A stretch of 64,000 bases of DNA, taken from NCBI GenBank assembly GCA_018398585.1, contig JAGTTD010000005.1:35900750-35964749 (forward strand), given 5' to 3'. A model generated the notes under the pieces. It did no database searches, had not been told where the DNA came from, and saw only the letters and a list, made by a program, of their open reading frames with translations. The translations under genes were made by a program, and so were the position numbers. Source of the DNA: Simmondsia chinensis. Lineage: Eukaryota; Streptophyta; Magnoliopsida; Caryophyllales; Simmondsiaceae. Shown one piece after another: positions 12,696-23,629 of the stretch. Positions within the stretch are counted from its first letter, which is position 1, and each line of letters starts with the position of its first letter.

Positions 12696-13112
12696 TTCAA
12701 AAAGGCCCTCCCATTCAACCCCCCAACCCGTCCCCTTTCTCTCTCCTCATTTAATGCGCAGTCGATTACTGTATTTTAGCCCCTCCCCACTCCATTTTCT
12801 CTCTCTTCATTTAATGCAAAAGTACATATTTTACTTTATTTCATGTAACTTGCTTCTCACTCTATTCCTCCCTTCTTCTCATTTCCCGCCCATTTACTCA
12901 CCTCTTATTCATAGTATTTGTTACTTTTCTCTTAATCTGAATTCCCCAAGTCCATTTTTCTCTCATTTTTCTCTCAATCTGCTACATTGGGCCCTCGGAA
13001 GAAGAAGAAGAAGAAGCCATTTTAAGATCGTGTTTGAAGCTTCGTGGCATTGCTGTAGGTTCAATGTTGAGTCGTTACACACATTTCACGGTTTTTAGAT
13101 CAGATATTGAAG
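12696..13112 (+). promoter_or_regulatory. Core subterminal block and probable 5' UTR of the transposase gene
   Basis: The sequence begins like the outer subterminal block (CAAAAAGGCCCTCCCATTC, then a C run and CTCTCTCCTCATTTAATGC). It is therefore a second, same-orientation copy of the region where Mutator elements carry their promoter. It runs into a CT-rich leader with a GAAGAAGAAG tract near 12999-13015. A splice donor GAAG/GTAACA lies at 13112/13113. The transcription start is unknown. Confidence 0.5.
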
Positions 13113-14371
13113 GTAACATGACCATTTGCTGACATTGTCGTTAATGTATCCTTGTCCTATGAGGTCGGTGTGTTACAAGTCGTTTATGGTTTATGATTAG
13201 TTTAAATGATGTATTATAACTTTCTTTTGGTGTGTTTGAACTCATTAGTGGTGTATGATTAGTCATACATCGTGTATGATAGGTTTTAATGGTGTGAAAT
13301 CAACTTTGTTTAGGTGTGCTTCATGTAAATAGTGCTGTATGATCTATAATACACTGTGTATGATAGGTTTGAATGGTGTGAAATCAACTTGTGTTTGTGT
13401 ATGTTAAGTAATTAATGGTGTATAATCATTCATACACTGTGTAGGATTGGGTTTAATGGTGTATAACCAACTTGTGTTTGTGTGTGTTAAGTAATTAGTG
13501 GTGTCTAATCAATCATACATTGTGTATGATTGGTTTTAATGGTGTATAACCAACTTGTGTATGTGTATGTTAAATAATTAATGGTGTATAATCAGTCATA
13601 CACTGTGTAGGATTGGGTTTAATGGCGTATAACCAACCTGTGTATGTGTATGTTAAGTAATTAATGGTATATAATCGGTCATACACTGTGTAGGATTGGG
13701 TTTAATGGTGTATAACCCATTTGTGCAGACGTTTTTTTAAGTAATTAGTGGTTTATGAGCAACCATACACTGTGTATGGTTAGGTTTAATAGTGTATAAC
13801 CAACCTGTGTATGTGTATGTTAAGTAATTAATGGTGTATAATCAGTCATACACTGTGTAGGATTGGTTTTATGGTGTATAGCCAAGCTCTGTTTGTGTAT
13901 GTTAAGTAATTAATGGTGAATAATCCATCATACACTGTGTATGATTGGTTTTAACTGTGTATATAATGGGGCATATTAAACCATACACTATGTATGAGAG
14001 CTTCAAAGGGTGTATGATGAACTTATTTTGGTGTCTTTCAAGTACAGAATGGTGTATGGTTTACCATACACCGTGTATGATAGCTTTGATTGGTCTAAGA
14101 TGAACCTGTTTTAGTGTCTTTCGTGTATAGAATGTGGTATCCTTAACTATAGACCGTGTATAATTGCTTTAAAAGGTGTGTGATGAACTTGTTTATGACT
14201 GTAACGCAAATCATACACCATGTATTCTTTCTTAAAGTAGTGTTATTTGTGTATTATGGTTTTAAACCAATCATACACCGTTTTTAGTGGTTTCAATACT
14301 GTACTTTCATTTCACCCTAGTGTGTTTCATGTCAATTTTGCTTTGATATCATGTTTTTTTCTTATCCACAG
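13113..14371 (+). other. Probable 5'-UTR intron of the transposase gene, filled with palindromes
   Basis: A donor GTAACA (13113) pairs with an acceptor TCTTATCCACAG (ending 14371), two bases before the transposase ATG. Between them about 14 copies of the palindrome recur every 80-90 bp, including the perfect forms TCATACACTGTGTATGA near 13929 and CCATACACTGTGTATGG near 13764. Splicing is inferred from the sites only. Confidence 0.55.
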
Positions 14372-14373
14372 TA

Positions 14374-16065
14374 ATGGGTGATGCTGCTATTGTATGCGTT
14401 CTGTACGGTGGCCACTTTAGGGAGAGGGCAAAGTACGCTGGTGAAAAATTGGCTTATATTTTTGTGGATGAGAAAACTGACTTCGCTGGTTTGCAAAGGA
14501 CTGTGGCGGAGGTGATTGGTGCTCAATTGGATGTGGGTTCAAGGATGCATTTTCAGTCTTTCACAGCCGTTCCGGCCGTGCCCTTGTACGATGTCGTTGA
14601 CGATAGGTCCGTTATGTTTTGGAAGGCACTAGCCAAAGAAGATAGGGCGAAGCATCTTTTGATCGTAACTGTAGAGTCATCCGGTGACAGGAATCCTAGC
14701 TTCGATTGGCAACGAAGTCCCTTTCAAACAATTCCCGATGGTGACGAGAATAGTGGTCGTTCGCCACCTGAGGTTCCCGAGACTTCTGGTGGATGTATGG
14801 ATGCGGGGATGGAAGAAGCAGCCCGTGTAGATGCATCTGATGTAGATTTGAACATGCCTACTGTGACGGTTGAGGCAACAGCAACAGGTCGAGATTGGGA
14901 AAATTCCAATCAAAGTGCATGGGATAATTTGGACAATATCAATTTATCCCAGGTGCAACCGACTGTACCCGATGCCTCACCTCCAGAGGGGCACAATTAC
15001 GAGCATCGTAATATTTCCCGTGAAGACCCTCTGATTGTCGAACCTGAATTGGAACGGAATGCGGAACCCAGCGGTCAACCGAATGTCCACCCTGACATCC
15101 AAGCTGCTGGTGATCCTCGTTCTGATGATGAGGCTGGCTCCGGTGATGAGAGGAGCCGGATTAATGGGGTATATGCGCAGGGCCGGATGGTTGAGGATAT
15201 TGAAGTCAATCAAATATTTATGACGAAGAGGGACTTGTTGACTAACCTGGCAGTGATTGCGCTTAGGGAAAAATTTGAATTTAGGAGCTACAAGTCGAAC
15301 AAATCCTTAACGGTTGTCCGCTGCACACAAGAGGGCTGCACATGGAGGGTTCGGGCTACGTGTGTAGCAGATGGTGGCTGCTGGATGATTACAAAAGTAG
15401 AAAAGAACCACAACCACCCTAGCGATCTCACCACTGTTAGACACAGGCAGGCAACCAGTTGGGTCGTCGGGGAGTGCGTCCACAAGAAACTTGTGAACCC
15501 CGGGAGAGTGTTCAAGCCACGGGATGTCATAGATGACATCCGCAGTTGCTACGGTGTCGATATCAGCTACAGTGTTGCTAGGAGGGTGAGAGAGTTTGCA
15601 TATGACAATGTTAGATTGGGTACGGCCGAAGAGTCGTATGCATTCTTGCCTGCCTATCTGCAAGTCCTCAAACAGACTGACCTCGGTACCACATTTTATT
15701 TACAGACAGATGATGAAAGTAGGTTTCAGTACCTCTTCATTGCGTTTGGTGCTTCACTTAATGGGTACCGGTTTTGCCGGCCGGTTGTGAGCATTGATGC
15801 AACACATCTGAATGGAAAGTACCGGGGTGTTCTATTCATGGCCGTTTGCCACGATGCCAACCAACAAATTTTCCCGATTGCTATCGGCATCGGTGATTCA
15901 GAGAATGATGCATCGTGGCATTGGTTCCTCAGTAGGTTGAAGGAAGTAACTGGGGAGCCTGCTGGTCATGTCATTGTATCCGATAGACACCGAAGCATCC
16001 AAAGCGCGGTATGCCCGACATTGTATTGTGAGGCAAGGGCAAGCTGTAATGCAAAACACTTTTAG
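14374..16065 (+). pseudogene. MULE transposase, C-terminally truncated
   Basis: 563 codons. Residues 1 to about 95 resemble a PB1-like domain. A long acidic linker follows. Residues about 281-350 form a MuDR-type zinc-binding DNA-binding domain (FMTKRDLL, Cys317-X4-Cys322, ending KNHNH). The MULE transposase domain has the first catalytic Asp in SIDATHLNGKYRG (D475) and the second in VIVSDRHRSIQSA (D537). It stops at 563 after an unrelated tail, before the third acidic residue and the SWIM zinc finger expected in full-length proteins. It was the enzyme that cuts and moves the element. Upstream parts are open without stops, so the truncation looks like an internal deletion near 16020-16070 and not general decay. 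Confidence 0.9.
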
Positions 16066-16107
16066 TTAATATGGGATCATAAATGTCATTGCCAAAAGTC
16101 AACATAA

Positions 16108-16269
16108 TTAAAATGGATACAGTGTCAAATCTTGGCTTCGTCGTCCTTCAAGATTTCCTTTATCTCCGTAATAACCTTGGTTGACTTGGAAGAATTTCCA
16201 GAAACCCCTCGGGAAAATGTAATCAACCTCAACTGCAGGACGGCTCTTCCTACGTGTGTAAAATGCCAT
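16108..16269 (-). CDS. Small convergent gene in the MULE core, 54 codons, unidentified
   Basis: On the minus strand an ATG at 16269 follows directly after a good acceptor (TTTTATTTCAG). The frame reads MAFYTRRKSRPAVEVDYIF and ends at TAA 16108-16110; it is basic and aromatic-rich. I recognise no domain. Its place, convergent to the transposase and driven from the opposite arm, matches the second gene of maize MuDR (mudrB), but no sequence relation is claimed. A fragment of a Ulp1-like protease, known from some plant MULEs, is another possibility. The 3' part may have been lost in the deletion that truncated the transposase. Confidence 0.4.
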   Translation of the reverse strand: MAFYTRRKSRPAVEVDYIFPRGFWKFFQVNQGYYGDKGNLEGRRSQDLTLYPF

Positions 16270-16855
16270 CTGAAATAAAAGCAATACACCATTAATTTAC
16301 TGAACACAAACAGACACACTTTGGTTCTACACCATTGAAACAAATCATACAGAGTATATGATTGATTATACACCACCACTAATTACTTATAATACACAAA
16401 CACAAGTTGGTTATACACCATTAAAACCAATCCTACACACTGTATGATCGATTATACACCACTAATTACTTAACATAAACAAACACAGGTTGGTTATACA
16501 CCATTAAACCCAATCAGACACACTGTATGGTTGCTCATAAACCACTTACTTAAAAAACATATACACAAGTTGATTTTACACCATTAAAACCAATCCTGCA
16601 CACTGTATGGTTGCTCATATGAAACATGCAGAAGTTCATTATACCACAAAGGTCGATTTTACGTGAAAAAAAACCACAAAACATGCAGAATATCATTTTA
16701 CACAAATAAAAAACACTAATCACAAAGCCACTAACACCAAAACCCTAAACCCTAACAAAAACTATGCACTATATTCAGGAAATGGTACGAAACAAACGGA
16801 TATAATACATTGGAGCACCAAAACCCTAAACCCTACAAAAATAACTCTTACTCAC
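16270..16855 (-). other. Probable 5'-UTR intron of the convergent gene
   Basis: A minus-strand donor CGAAG/GTGAGTAAG lies at 16856/16855 and the acceptor at 16271-16270. The interval holds at least four degenerate palindromes (about 16345, 16430, 16516 and 16600) like those in the transposase leader intron. CCCTAAACCCTA stretches occur near 16740-16830. Confidence 0.5.
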
Positions 16856-17192
16856 CTTCGAAAATGGTGATTAAACACTGGAGCAGATAGAGATCAAGGA
16901 TGAAAGTGTGAAAACAGAGGTCAGACCCACGGGAACGAGAATCGCAGCTGAAGTAGAGGAGAAAGAGGATGAACAAATTCGGAAAGAGGAGAGAGAGAAT
17001 GAACGGGTGAGAGAAAGAGGAGAGTGACTGTTGGCTTGTAAAACAAGTTGCTTATGGGGAAGACAGAAAGGCAGGAAAGGGTTTTACAGCTGTAAGTAAA
17101 TGAGGCGAGAGCAAGGGAACGGATGGGATGGCATTAAATGAGGAGAGAGAAAGGAGACGGGTTGGGGGGGTGAATGGGAGGGCCTTTTTGAA
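16856..17192 (-). promoter_or_regulatory. Leader and subterminal block of the convergent gene
   Basis: This mirrors 12696-13112: an inverted copy of the GC-rich subterminal block ends at 17192 with CTTTTTGAA. Minus-strand CT-rich leader sequence leads to the donor at 16856. Promoter activity is inferred from position only. Confidence 0.45.
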
Positions 17193-20118
17193 GGGAAATC
17201 GTACGGATTATTTTACTGAAAATGTATATTTTTTTTTCTAAATACACATCCCAAAAATACACAAATACACGTTGATTTTACACAAATATAACCCATCATA
17301 CACCGTGTATGAAGTGCATCATACACCAATAAAACTTGAAATACACGTATATAAGCAGATTTCAGACCACTGTACCCCTAAATACATGAAAAAACCTGCA
17401 AAAGCTGATTTTATGCCAATAAAACCTATCATACATTGTGTATGACAAGTTCTTTACTGCTAATTACTTCAAGTATACCTGAATAAGGTCACTTTACACT
17501 ATTATAACGCATCATACCCAGTGTATGATTCGATTTCAAACCACTGTACCCCTAATTACTTGAAAAAAAACAGCAAAAGTTGATTTTATGCTATTATAAC
17601 CTATCATACATTGTGTATGATAAGTCATTTACCACTAATTGTTTGAACTACACCTGAATAAGTTCATTTTACACCATTAAAACTCATCATACCCAGTGTA
17701 TGATTCGATTTCAGACCACTATATCCCTAATTACTTGAAAAAACCAGTAAAAGTTGATTTTATGCCATTTAAACCTATCATACATTGTGTATGACAAGTC
17801 ATTTACCACTAATTGCTTGGAATACACCTGAATAAGTTCATTTTACACCATTAAAACGCCTCATACCCAGTGTATGATTCGATTTCAGACCACTGCAATA
17901 GTAATTACATAAAAAAAACTGCAAAAGTTGATTTCATGCCATTAAAACCTATAATAATTTGTGTATGATAGGTCATTTACCACTAATTACTTGAAACATA
18001 CCTGAAAAGGTTCATATTAAACCATTTTAACGCATCATACCCATTGTATGATTCGATTTCAGCCCACTGTAACAGTAATTACTTAAAAAAAACAGCAAAA
18101 GTTGATTTTATTCCATTATAACCTATCATACATTGTGTATGATAAGTCATTTACCACTAATTGCTTGAAATATACCTGAAAAAGTTTATTATAACCATTT
18201 TAAGGGATCATACACAATGTAGGACCTGATTTCAGACCACTGTAAGACTAAATACATAAAAAAAAACTGCAAAAGTTGATTTTAAGCCATTAAGACCTAT
18301 AACAATTTGTGTATGATAAGTCATTTACCACTAATTACTTGAAAAATACATGAAAAGGTTCATATTAAACCATTTTAACGCATCATACCCATTGTATGAT
18401 TCGATTTCAGCCCACTATAACAGTAATTACTTGAAAAAATCAGTAAAAGATGATTTTATGCCATTTAAACCTATTATACATTGTGTATGACAAGTCATTT
18501 ACCACTAATTGCTTGGAATACACCTGAATAAGTTTATTTTACACCATTAAAACGCATCATACCCATGGTATGATTTCATTTCAGACCACTGCAATAGTAA
18601 TTATATAAAAAAAAACTGTAAAAGTTGATTTCATGCTATTAAAACCTATAATAATTTGTGTATGATAAGTCATTTACCACTAATTACTTGAAACATACCT
18701 GAAAAGGTTCATTTTAAACCATTTTAACGCATCATACCCATTGTATGATTCGATCTCAGCCCACTGTAACAGTAATTACTTGAAAAAACGAGCAAAAGTT
18801 GATTTTATACCATTAAAACCTATCATACATTGTGTATGACAAGTCATTTACCACTAATTGCTTGGAATACACCTGAATAAGTTCATTTTACACCATTAAA
18901 ACGCATCATACCCAGTGTATGATTCGATTTCAGACCGCTGTACCCCTAATTACTTGAAAAAAACAGCAAAAATTAATTTTATGCCATTATAACCTATCAT
19001 ACATTGTGTATGATAAGTCATTTACCACTAATTGCTTGAACTACACCTGAATAAGTTCATTTTACACCATTAAAACGCATCATACCCAGTGTATGATTCG
19101 ATTTCAGACCACTATACCCCTAATTACTTGAAAAAACAGCAAAAATTAATTTTTTGCCATTATAATCTATCATACATTGTGTATGATAAGTCATTTACCA
19201 CTAATTGCTTGAAATACACCTGAATAAGTTCATTTTATACCATTAAAACGCATCATACCCGGTGTATGATTCGATTTCAGACCACTGCAATAGTAATTAC
19301 ATAAAAAAACCGCAAAAGTTGATTTCATGCCATTAAAACCTATAATAATTTGTGTATGATAGGTCATTTACCACTAATTACTTGAAACATACCTGAAAAG
19401 GTTCATATTAAACCATTTTAATGCATCATACCCATTGTATGATTCGATTTCAGCCCACTGTAACAGTAATTACTTGAAAAAACTAGTAAAAGTTGATTTT
19501 ATGCCATTAAAACCTATCATACATTGTGTATGACAAGTTATTTACCACTAATTACTTGAAGTATACCTGAATAAGGTCATTTTACACCATTAAAACGCAT
19601 CATACCCAGTGTATGATTCGATTTCAGACCACTGTACCCCTAATTACTTGAAAAAATCAGCAAAAGTTGATTTTATACCATTATAACCTATTATACATTG
19701 TGTATGATAACTCATTTACAACTAATTTCTTGAAATATACCTGAATAAGTTCACTTTACAGCATTATAATGCATCATACACAGTGTATGATTTTATTTCA
19801 GACACCACTAATTACTTGAAACACACCTAAACAAGGTCTGGGAGGGAAGAAGAAGAAAGGGCAAATTTGGAAATAATATTTTTTTTTGACAAAAAAATTC
19901 GAAAGGAAAAAAAAATATGAAGAAAAGAAAGAGTGAAAAAGTCAAAAAAGTGTCATTTTGCCTGCCTTGCATTAAATGAGGAGAGAGAAAGGGAGAGAGA
20001 TAGGACGGATGGGAGGATGAGGTGGGAGGGCATTTTTGTCCGAAAAAGTCTATTTATGGTTAATGGGGTCTAAAAAAGAATAAGGTTGGGGTGGGGGGTC
20101 CAAACCGTACGATTTCCC
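17193..20118. repeat. MULE right arm (terminal inverted repeat)
   Basis: 2,926 bp, bounded by GGGAAATCGTACGG at 17193-17206 and its inverse at 20105-20118. It is the inverted counterpart of the left arm but about 535 bp shorter, close to three 174-bp units. The outer subterminal block (19960-20118) mirrors 9235-9400, though the C run is replaced by a mixed sequence. Confidence 0.9.
17290..19805. repeat. Tandem array of about 174-bp dimeric units, right arm
   Basis: The inverse of the left array, with the same alternating A and B palindromes (TCATACCCAGTGTATGA and TCATACATTGTGTATGA as read here). About 29 motif copies by eye. Confidence 0.88.
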
Positions 20119-20127
20119 AAAACTTTA

Positions 20128-20614
20128 TCACATAGATACTTTATGTTGGAATTAGTGGAACTTCTCTTCAAAAAATGCCGGCTTTGAACATAATTATAAT
20201 AATATATAATTAAGTATTTTTGCCCAAAGCCCTAAAAGTAGCGTGCGACTTGGACAATATATAGGTAAACTAACGTTAGCGCTAGGTTGGTTTTATTGAA
20301 ATTGAACGAATTTTGCCAAATAATTATAATATAGCACATATATATTACAATAATCGTATATGATGCTATGATTTTCCATTTAAGATTTACTGGGTTCTGA
20401 CAAAAAATCACTAGTTTGAGCTGGAAGGTATTTATATAATAAAAAATTTAAAAACTTTGAATACCTCAGTATCTATATTGAAATATCGAAGTACTTAAAC
20501 AATAAATTGTCAAATCATAAGTAGCTAACTAAAAAACTTTCTTTAGTGCGTGTATGTATATATATACAGTGAGCTATTGGTTTTAGAGTAATGGTTAGGC
20601 TACCTTATTATTAT
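20128..20614. other. AT-rich spacer
   Basis: No gene or recognised repeat. Confidence 0.5.
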
Positions 20615-20634
20615 ATTGTTGTATCTTCTTACTG

Positions 20635-20813
20635 CTTGTTGTTCTCTTATTGTCAGGCCACCATGCTTTATATTGCAGACCAATTTCTCAGTTCGGGGGT
20701 TCTCAGAAACAGCCTCCCTTCAGGGTAACTCCCGGAAGGGGGAAGACTGCGTATATCTACCCTCTCAGACCCTACTTTTGTGGGAGCCCTTGGAGGCACT
20801 GGGTTTATTGTTG
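20635..20813 (+). mobile_element. SINE with intact 19-bp TSD; shared SINE body, non-5S head
   Basis: Direct repeats TTGTTGTATCTTCTTACTG flank it at 20616-20634 and 20814-20832. The body (about 20700-20805) has CAGAAACAGCCTCCCTTCAG, GGGGGAAGACTGCGTATATC, CAGACCCTACTT and CACTGGG, ending in a TTG repeat, as in the plant Au-type SINE 3' region. The first 60 bp do not resemble 5S rRNA, unlike the relatives at 21752, 27671, 28665 and 50985. Confidence 0.8.
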
Positions 20814-20832
20814 TTGTTGTATCTTCTTACTG

Positions 20833-21750
20833 TGTATAAAAAAATACATGCACATTAGGGTATGTTTTTAAATAAAAGAAAAATTCAAAATTAATTTGAA
20901 TAAATTCAAAAACACAAGTAACACATGATCTAAATAGTTTATATCTGACTAATATATAATTTCACAATTTCTTCCCTATTTCTCCTTCTTCCATGCCACA
21001 AAGAACCACAACACAAAAATCGCAAATCTAATATAATATAACTAATAAAAGGCAATTAAATATAAATTATAATAAAATAAGATATATCAAAAATTCTATC
21101 CCTAATCTTATTTAAAATAATTAGCATACTAAAAATCTTCAAAAACATTGAGATTAACTATATTTAATATAGTTAATCTGTCTATTATTTTAACTAAAGT
21201 TGAGAATACTAAACTATTACTATTCAATGTGTTAAAAAAATAATTACTATTCAAAATTTTCTCTTTTGGTTTTTATATTTATGTTACAGACGGTATATAT
21301 TTTTTAAATTTAAATATTTAATTAATATTTTTTTCTCTTAAACGAGATTTGTTTTTATTCATTTATCTCCTGAAATTGGAGTTCTTGATTGCATCTACTA
21401 CATTGTATCCCACATTGCAGGTTTGAGAAAAAAAATTAAATTACAAACAGTAATGCTTTAATTATGTTGCACAAATTAAAATTCGACTGTGTATCGCACG
21501 GGGAATGGCTAGTGTATTAAAAAGTTAAAGATGAAGCCTCTTAGGATTGCTCTGCTTTCAAGGGAAACCTAAGACATCGATACGAATAAAAAGGGCCCTG
21601 TGCGGCGTGTGATCCCATGGCTTAGTGCCAGAATCCTATATGACCTATGTCAGTCATCTAATTTACTGGTTTATTAAGTTGTTTGTAGCAATAGTTGGAG
21701 GAAATTTTATCATAGTGGAAACTTAATAACCTCAACGATAGCAATAAAAG
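20833..21750. other. AT-rich spacer
   Basis: Very AT-rich, no gene seen. Confidence 0.5.
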
Positions 21751-21751
21751 C

Positions 21752-21983
21752 AACATACTCAGTGCCCTAAAGGCTCCTGCCTAAGCAGGGTTTGGGGGGA
21801 CGGATGTACGCAGCCTTCCCTTTTTCAGGGTATTACCCCTAAAGAGAGGCTGTTTCCGAGTGCCCCCAACCTGAGGGTGAGAACTTCCCAGGAGGTCACT
21901 CATCTTGGTACTATACTCTCGCCCAAGCACGTTTAACTTCAGAATTATAATAAAATTCGGTGCTTGCATGTTGGTACCCTCTT
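21752..21983 (-). mobile_element. 5S rRNA-headed SINE, copy 1
   Basis: On the minus strand it starts with a degenerate 5S rRNA sequence (CTGAAGTTAAACGTGCTTGG, GAGTGACCTCCTGGGAAGTT) and passes into the SINE body (ACTCGGAAACAGCCTCTCTT, GGCTGCGTACATC, AACCCTGCTTAGGCAGGAGC, GGCACTGAGTATG) with a T-rich 3' tail. The 5S part carries an internal RNA polymerase III promoter in real genes. No clear TSD was found. Confidence 0.8.
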
Positions 21984-21989
21984 AGGTTA

Positions 21990-22215
21990 CTCATTATAGC
22001 TTAATATTATAGAATAGTTGATTCCTTAATATAGTATCATAAACTTAATAAGTAAGAGGTCACGAGTTACAGTCCATACAGCCTCCACTTTCTATGTTAA
22101 TATAATTTAAATCAAACAACATTTCCGTGAGATAAAATATTAGAGTATAAAATTCATCTTAAACTTTTATCTATTCACGTATTAATTTAAACTTTTGAAA
22201 TAATTAATTAAATTA
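21990..22215 (+). mobile_element. Degenerate TRIM related to 23630-23922
   Basis: It has TTGATTCCTTAATA/TAGTATCATAAAC (LTR end and primer-binding site), then AAGAGGTCACGAGTTACAG and CCTCCACTTTCTA like the TRIM interior, then ATTAGAGTATAAAATTCATC like the right LTR start. The first part of the left LTR is missing. Confidence 0.4.
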
Positions 22216-23100
22216 ACAGTAGAAAGCGGAAAAAGAGCTTCAGAAAGTAAAAAAAATTGCAGAAAGAACCCTTGAGATGTCAACATCACTGGAATGACAC
22301 AATGTCTGCTCCCCCCTCTCGCCCTTTTGGCGCTCATTCTTCAAATGACTTTTATACCCCCAAGTCCAACACCACAACATTTTACAAATCTTTAAAAAAA
22401 ATATATAATTATTTACATTTTAATATTTCGATATTTTTAAAAATAATAAAAAAAATATTGAGATTTTAAAACTAATAAAAAAATCATTGAGTTTGTGTTG
22501 TATTGATAAAAAGGCACCTCTCTAGCATGATAATGTTACTTTTTATAAATAGAGCTGATGTGACAACTGTTTCTTTATAAAGTGTAGACACTTTTAACGG
22601 GAATAATTTTGTTCGATTATTTGCATTTATAGTTTTGTAATTATAAAGTATAAGCACTTTTTTAAAATTAGAAAAAAATAGTGTTTTTAAAAGTTGTTTT
22701 TTATTTTTGTTTTAACACTGGTCGTTTCTCTTATCCCTTTACCCGCTGTCGTTGCTTGCGTGCGGTTTGTGTCGCCTGCCATCTAGCATTCTCTCTTGCA
22801 GTCGTTTCGTTTTGCCTCAGCATTGTCTGTTAAAAACTATATATTATTTATTAAAAACTAAAACTACATATGGTTTTCTAGTATTCAACAAAAAAGCTAC
22901 AAGTGATTTTTAACAAACCGAAAATAAAAACCAAACGTACCCTTAAGGGACAGTTCGATATGAGGGGCGAAAGTGAGAATGAACAATTTATTCTCGTTTT
23001 TTTTGGCTATTTGATATGAGTGAGTGGAAATAAAAAAAAAATAGGAAATGAAATTGAGATTGAAATTGCTACTCTTACCTACCATGGCCTTGTCACGTTG
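22216..23100. other. AT-rich spacer
   Basis: No gene seen. A GC-richer piece at 22735-22820 is not recognised. Confidence 0.5.
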
Positions 23101-23109
23101 ATGTAAAAT

Positions 23110-23240
23110 AAGTAAGGGAATAGAACGTTGTTTTAAGCCAAAAGGTCTGGAGTTCGATTCCCCCCTTGAACCTCTTCTAATAAATCATTGATTTAATTAG
23201 CTCCTATAATGCGTGGGCCGCCACATAGACCGAAGTTTAC
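23110..23240 (+). mobile_element. Possible tRNA-derived SINE fragment
   Basis: GGTCTGGAGTTCGATTCC near 23144-23161 resembles a polymerase III B box, and a T/C-rich stretch follows. No A box or TSD could be fixed. Confidence 0.3.
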
Positions 23241-23629
23241 CAAATAATAAGGTTCCTCGTTAGTAAGAAGCTTCTACTTCCAAGGGTTTGGGCTTGTAAA
23301 TCTAGTTCATGATAATGGAAAAATTAGGGAGCTCGTAATTGTTTTATTTTAACACCGATTTAATTATTGTTAATATTATTATTACTATTTTTGTTACTCT
23401 GATTATTGTTGTTGCTGTTATTATTATTATTATACTAAAATTTACTAAAAGATATATAATTTGATAAATTATTTTGTTCATATCCACTTTTAATATATAC
23501 AAAATATGGAAGTAACTATTCTAACCTCATTCTAATTCATATTCTATATATATACACACACCAAATAGAATAATAATAATAATTCAATTGTTTTACTCTA
23601 AAAGTTATTCTCATTTCCTTATTCCTACT

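Larger units (their letters stand above)
9235..20118. mobile_element. Mutator-like element (MULE), 10.9 kb, with giant repeat-built arms
   Basis: Both ends carry GGGAAATCGTACGG facing inwards. The flanks are a perfect 9-bp duplication AAAACTTTA at 9226-9234 and 20119-20127, the signature length of Mutator transposition. The interior encodes a MULE transposase read rightwards (14374-16065) and a second, convergent small gene (minus strand, 16108-16269). The long inverted arms are made of palindrome-bearing tandem repeats. The transposase lacks its C-terminal part, so this copy is probably non-autonomous. The clean TSD shows that it inserted as one unit of about this size. Confidence 0.95.

Noticed and set aside
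13113..14371. Additional protein-coding exon of the transposase in the leader
   Set aside because: The interval is full of stops in all frames and of palindromic repeats, and is bounded by plausible splice sites.
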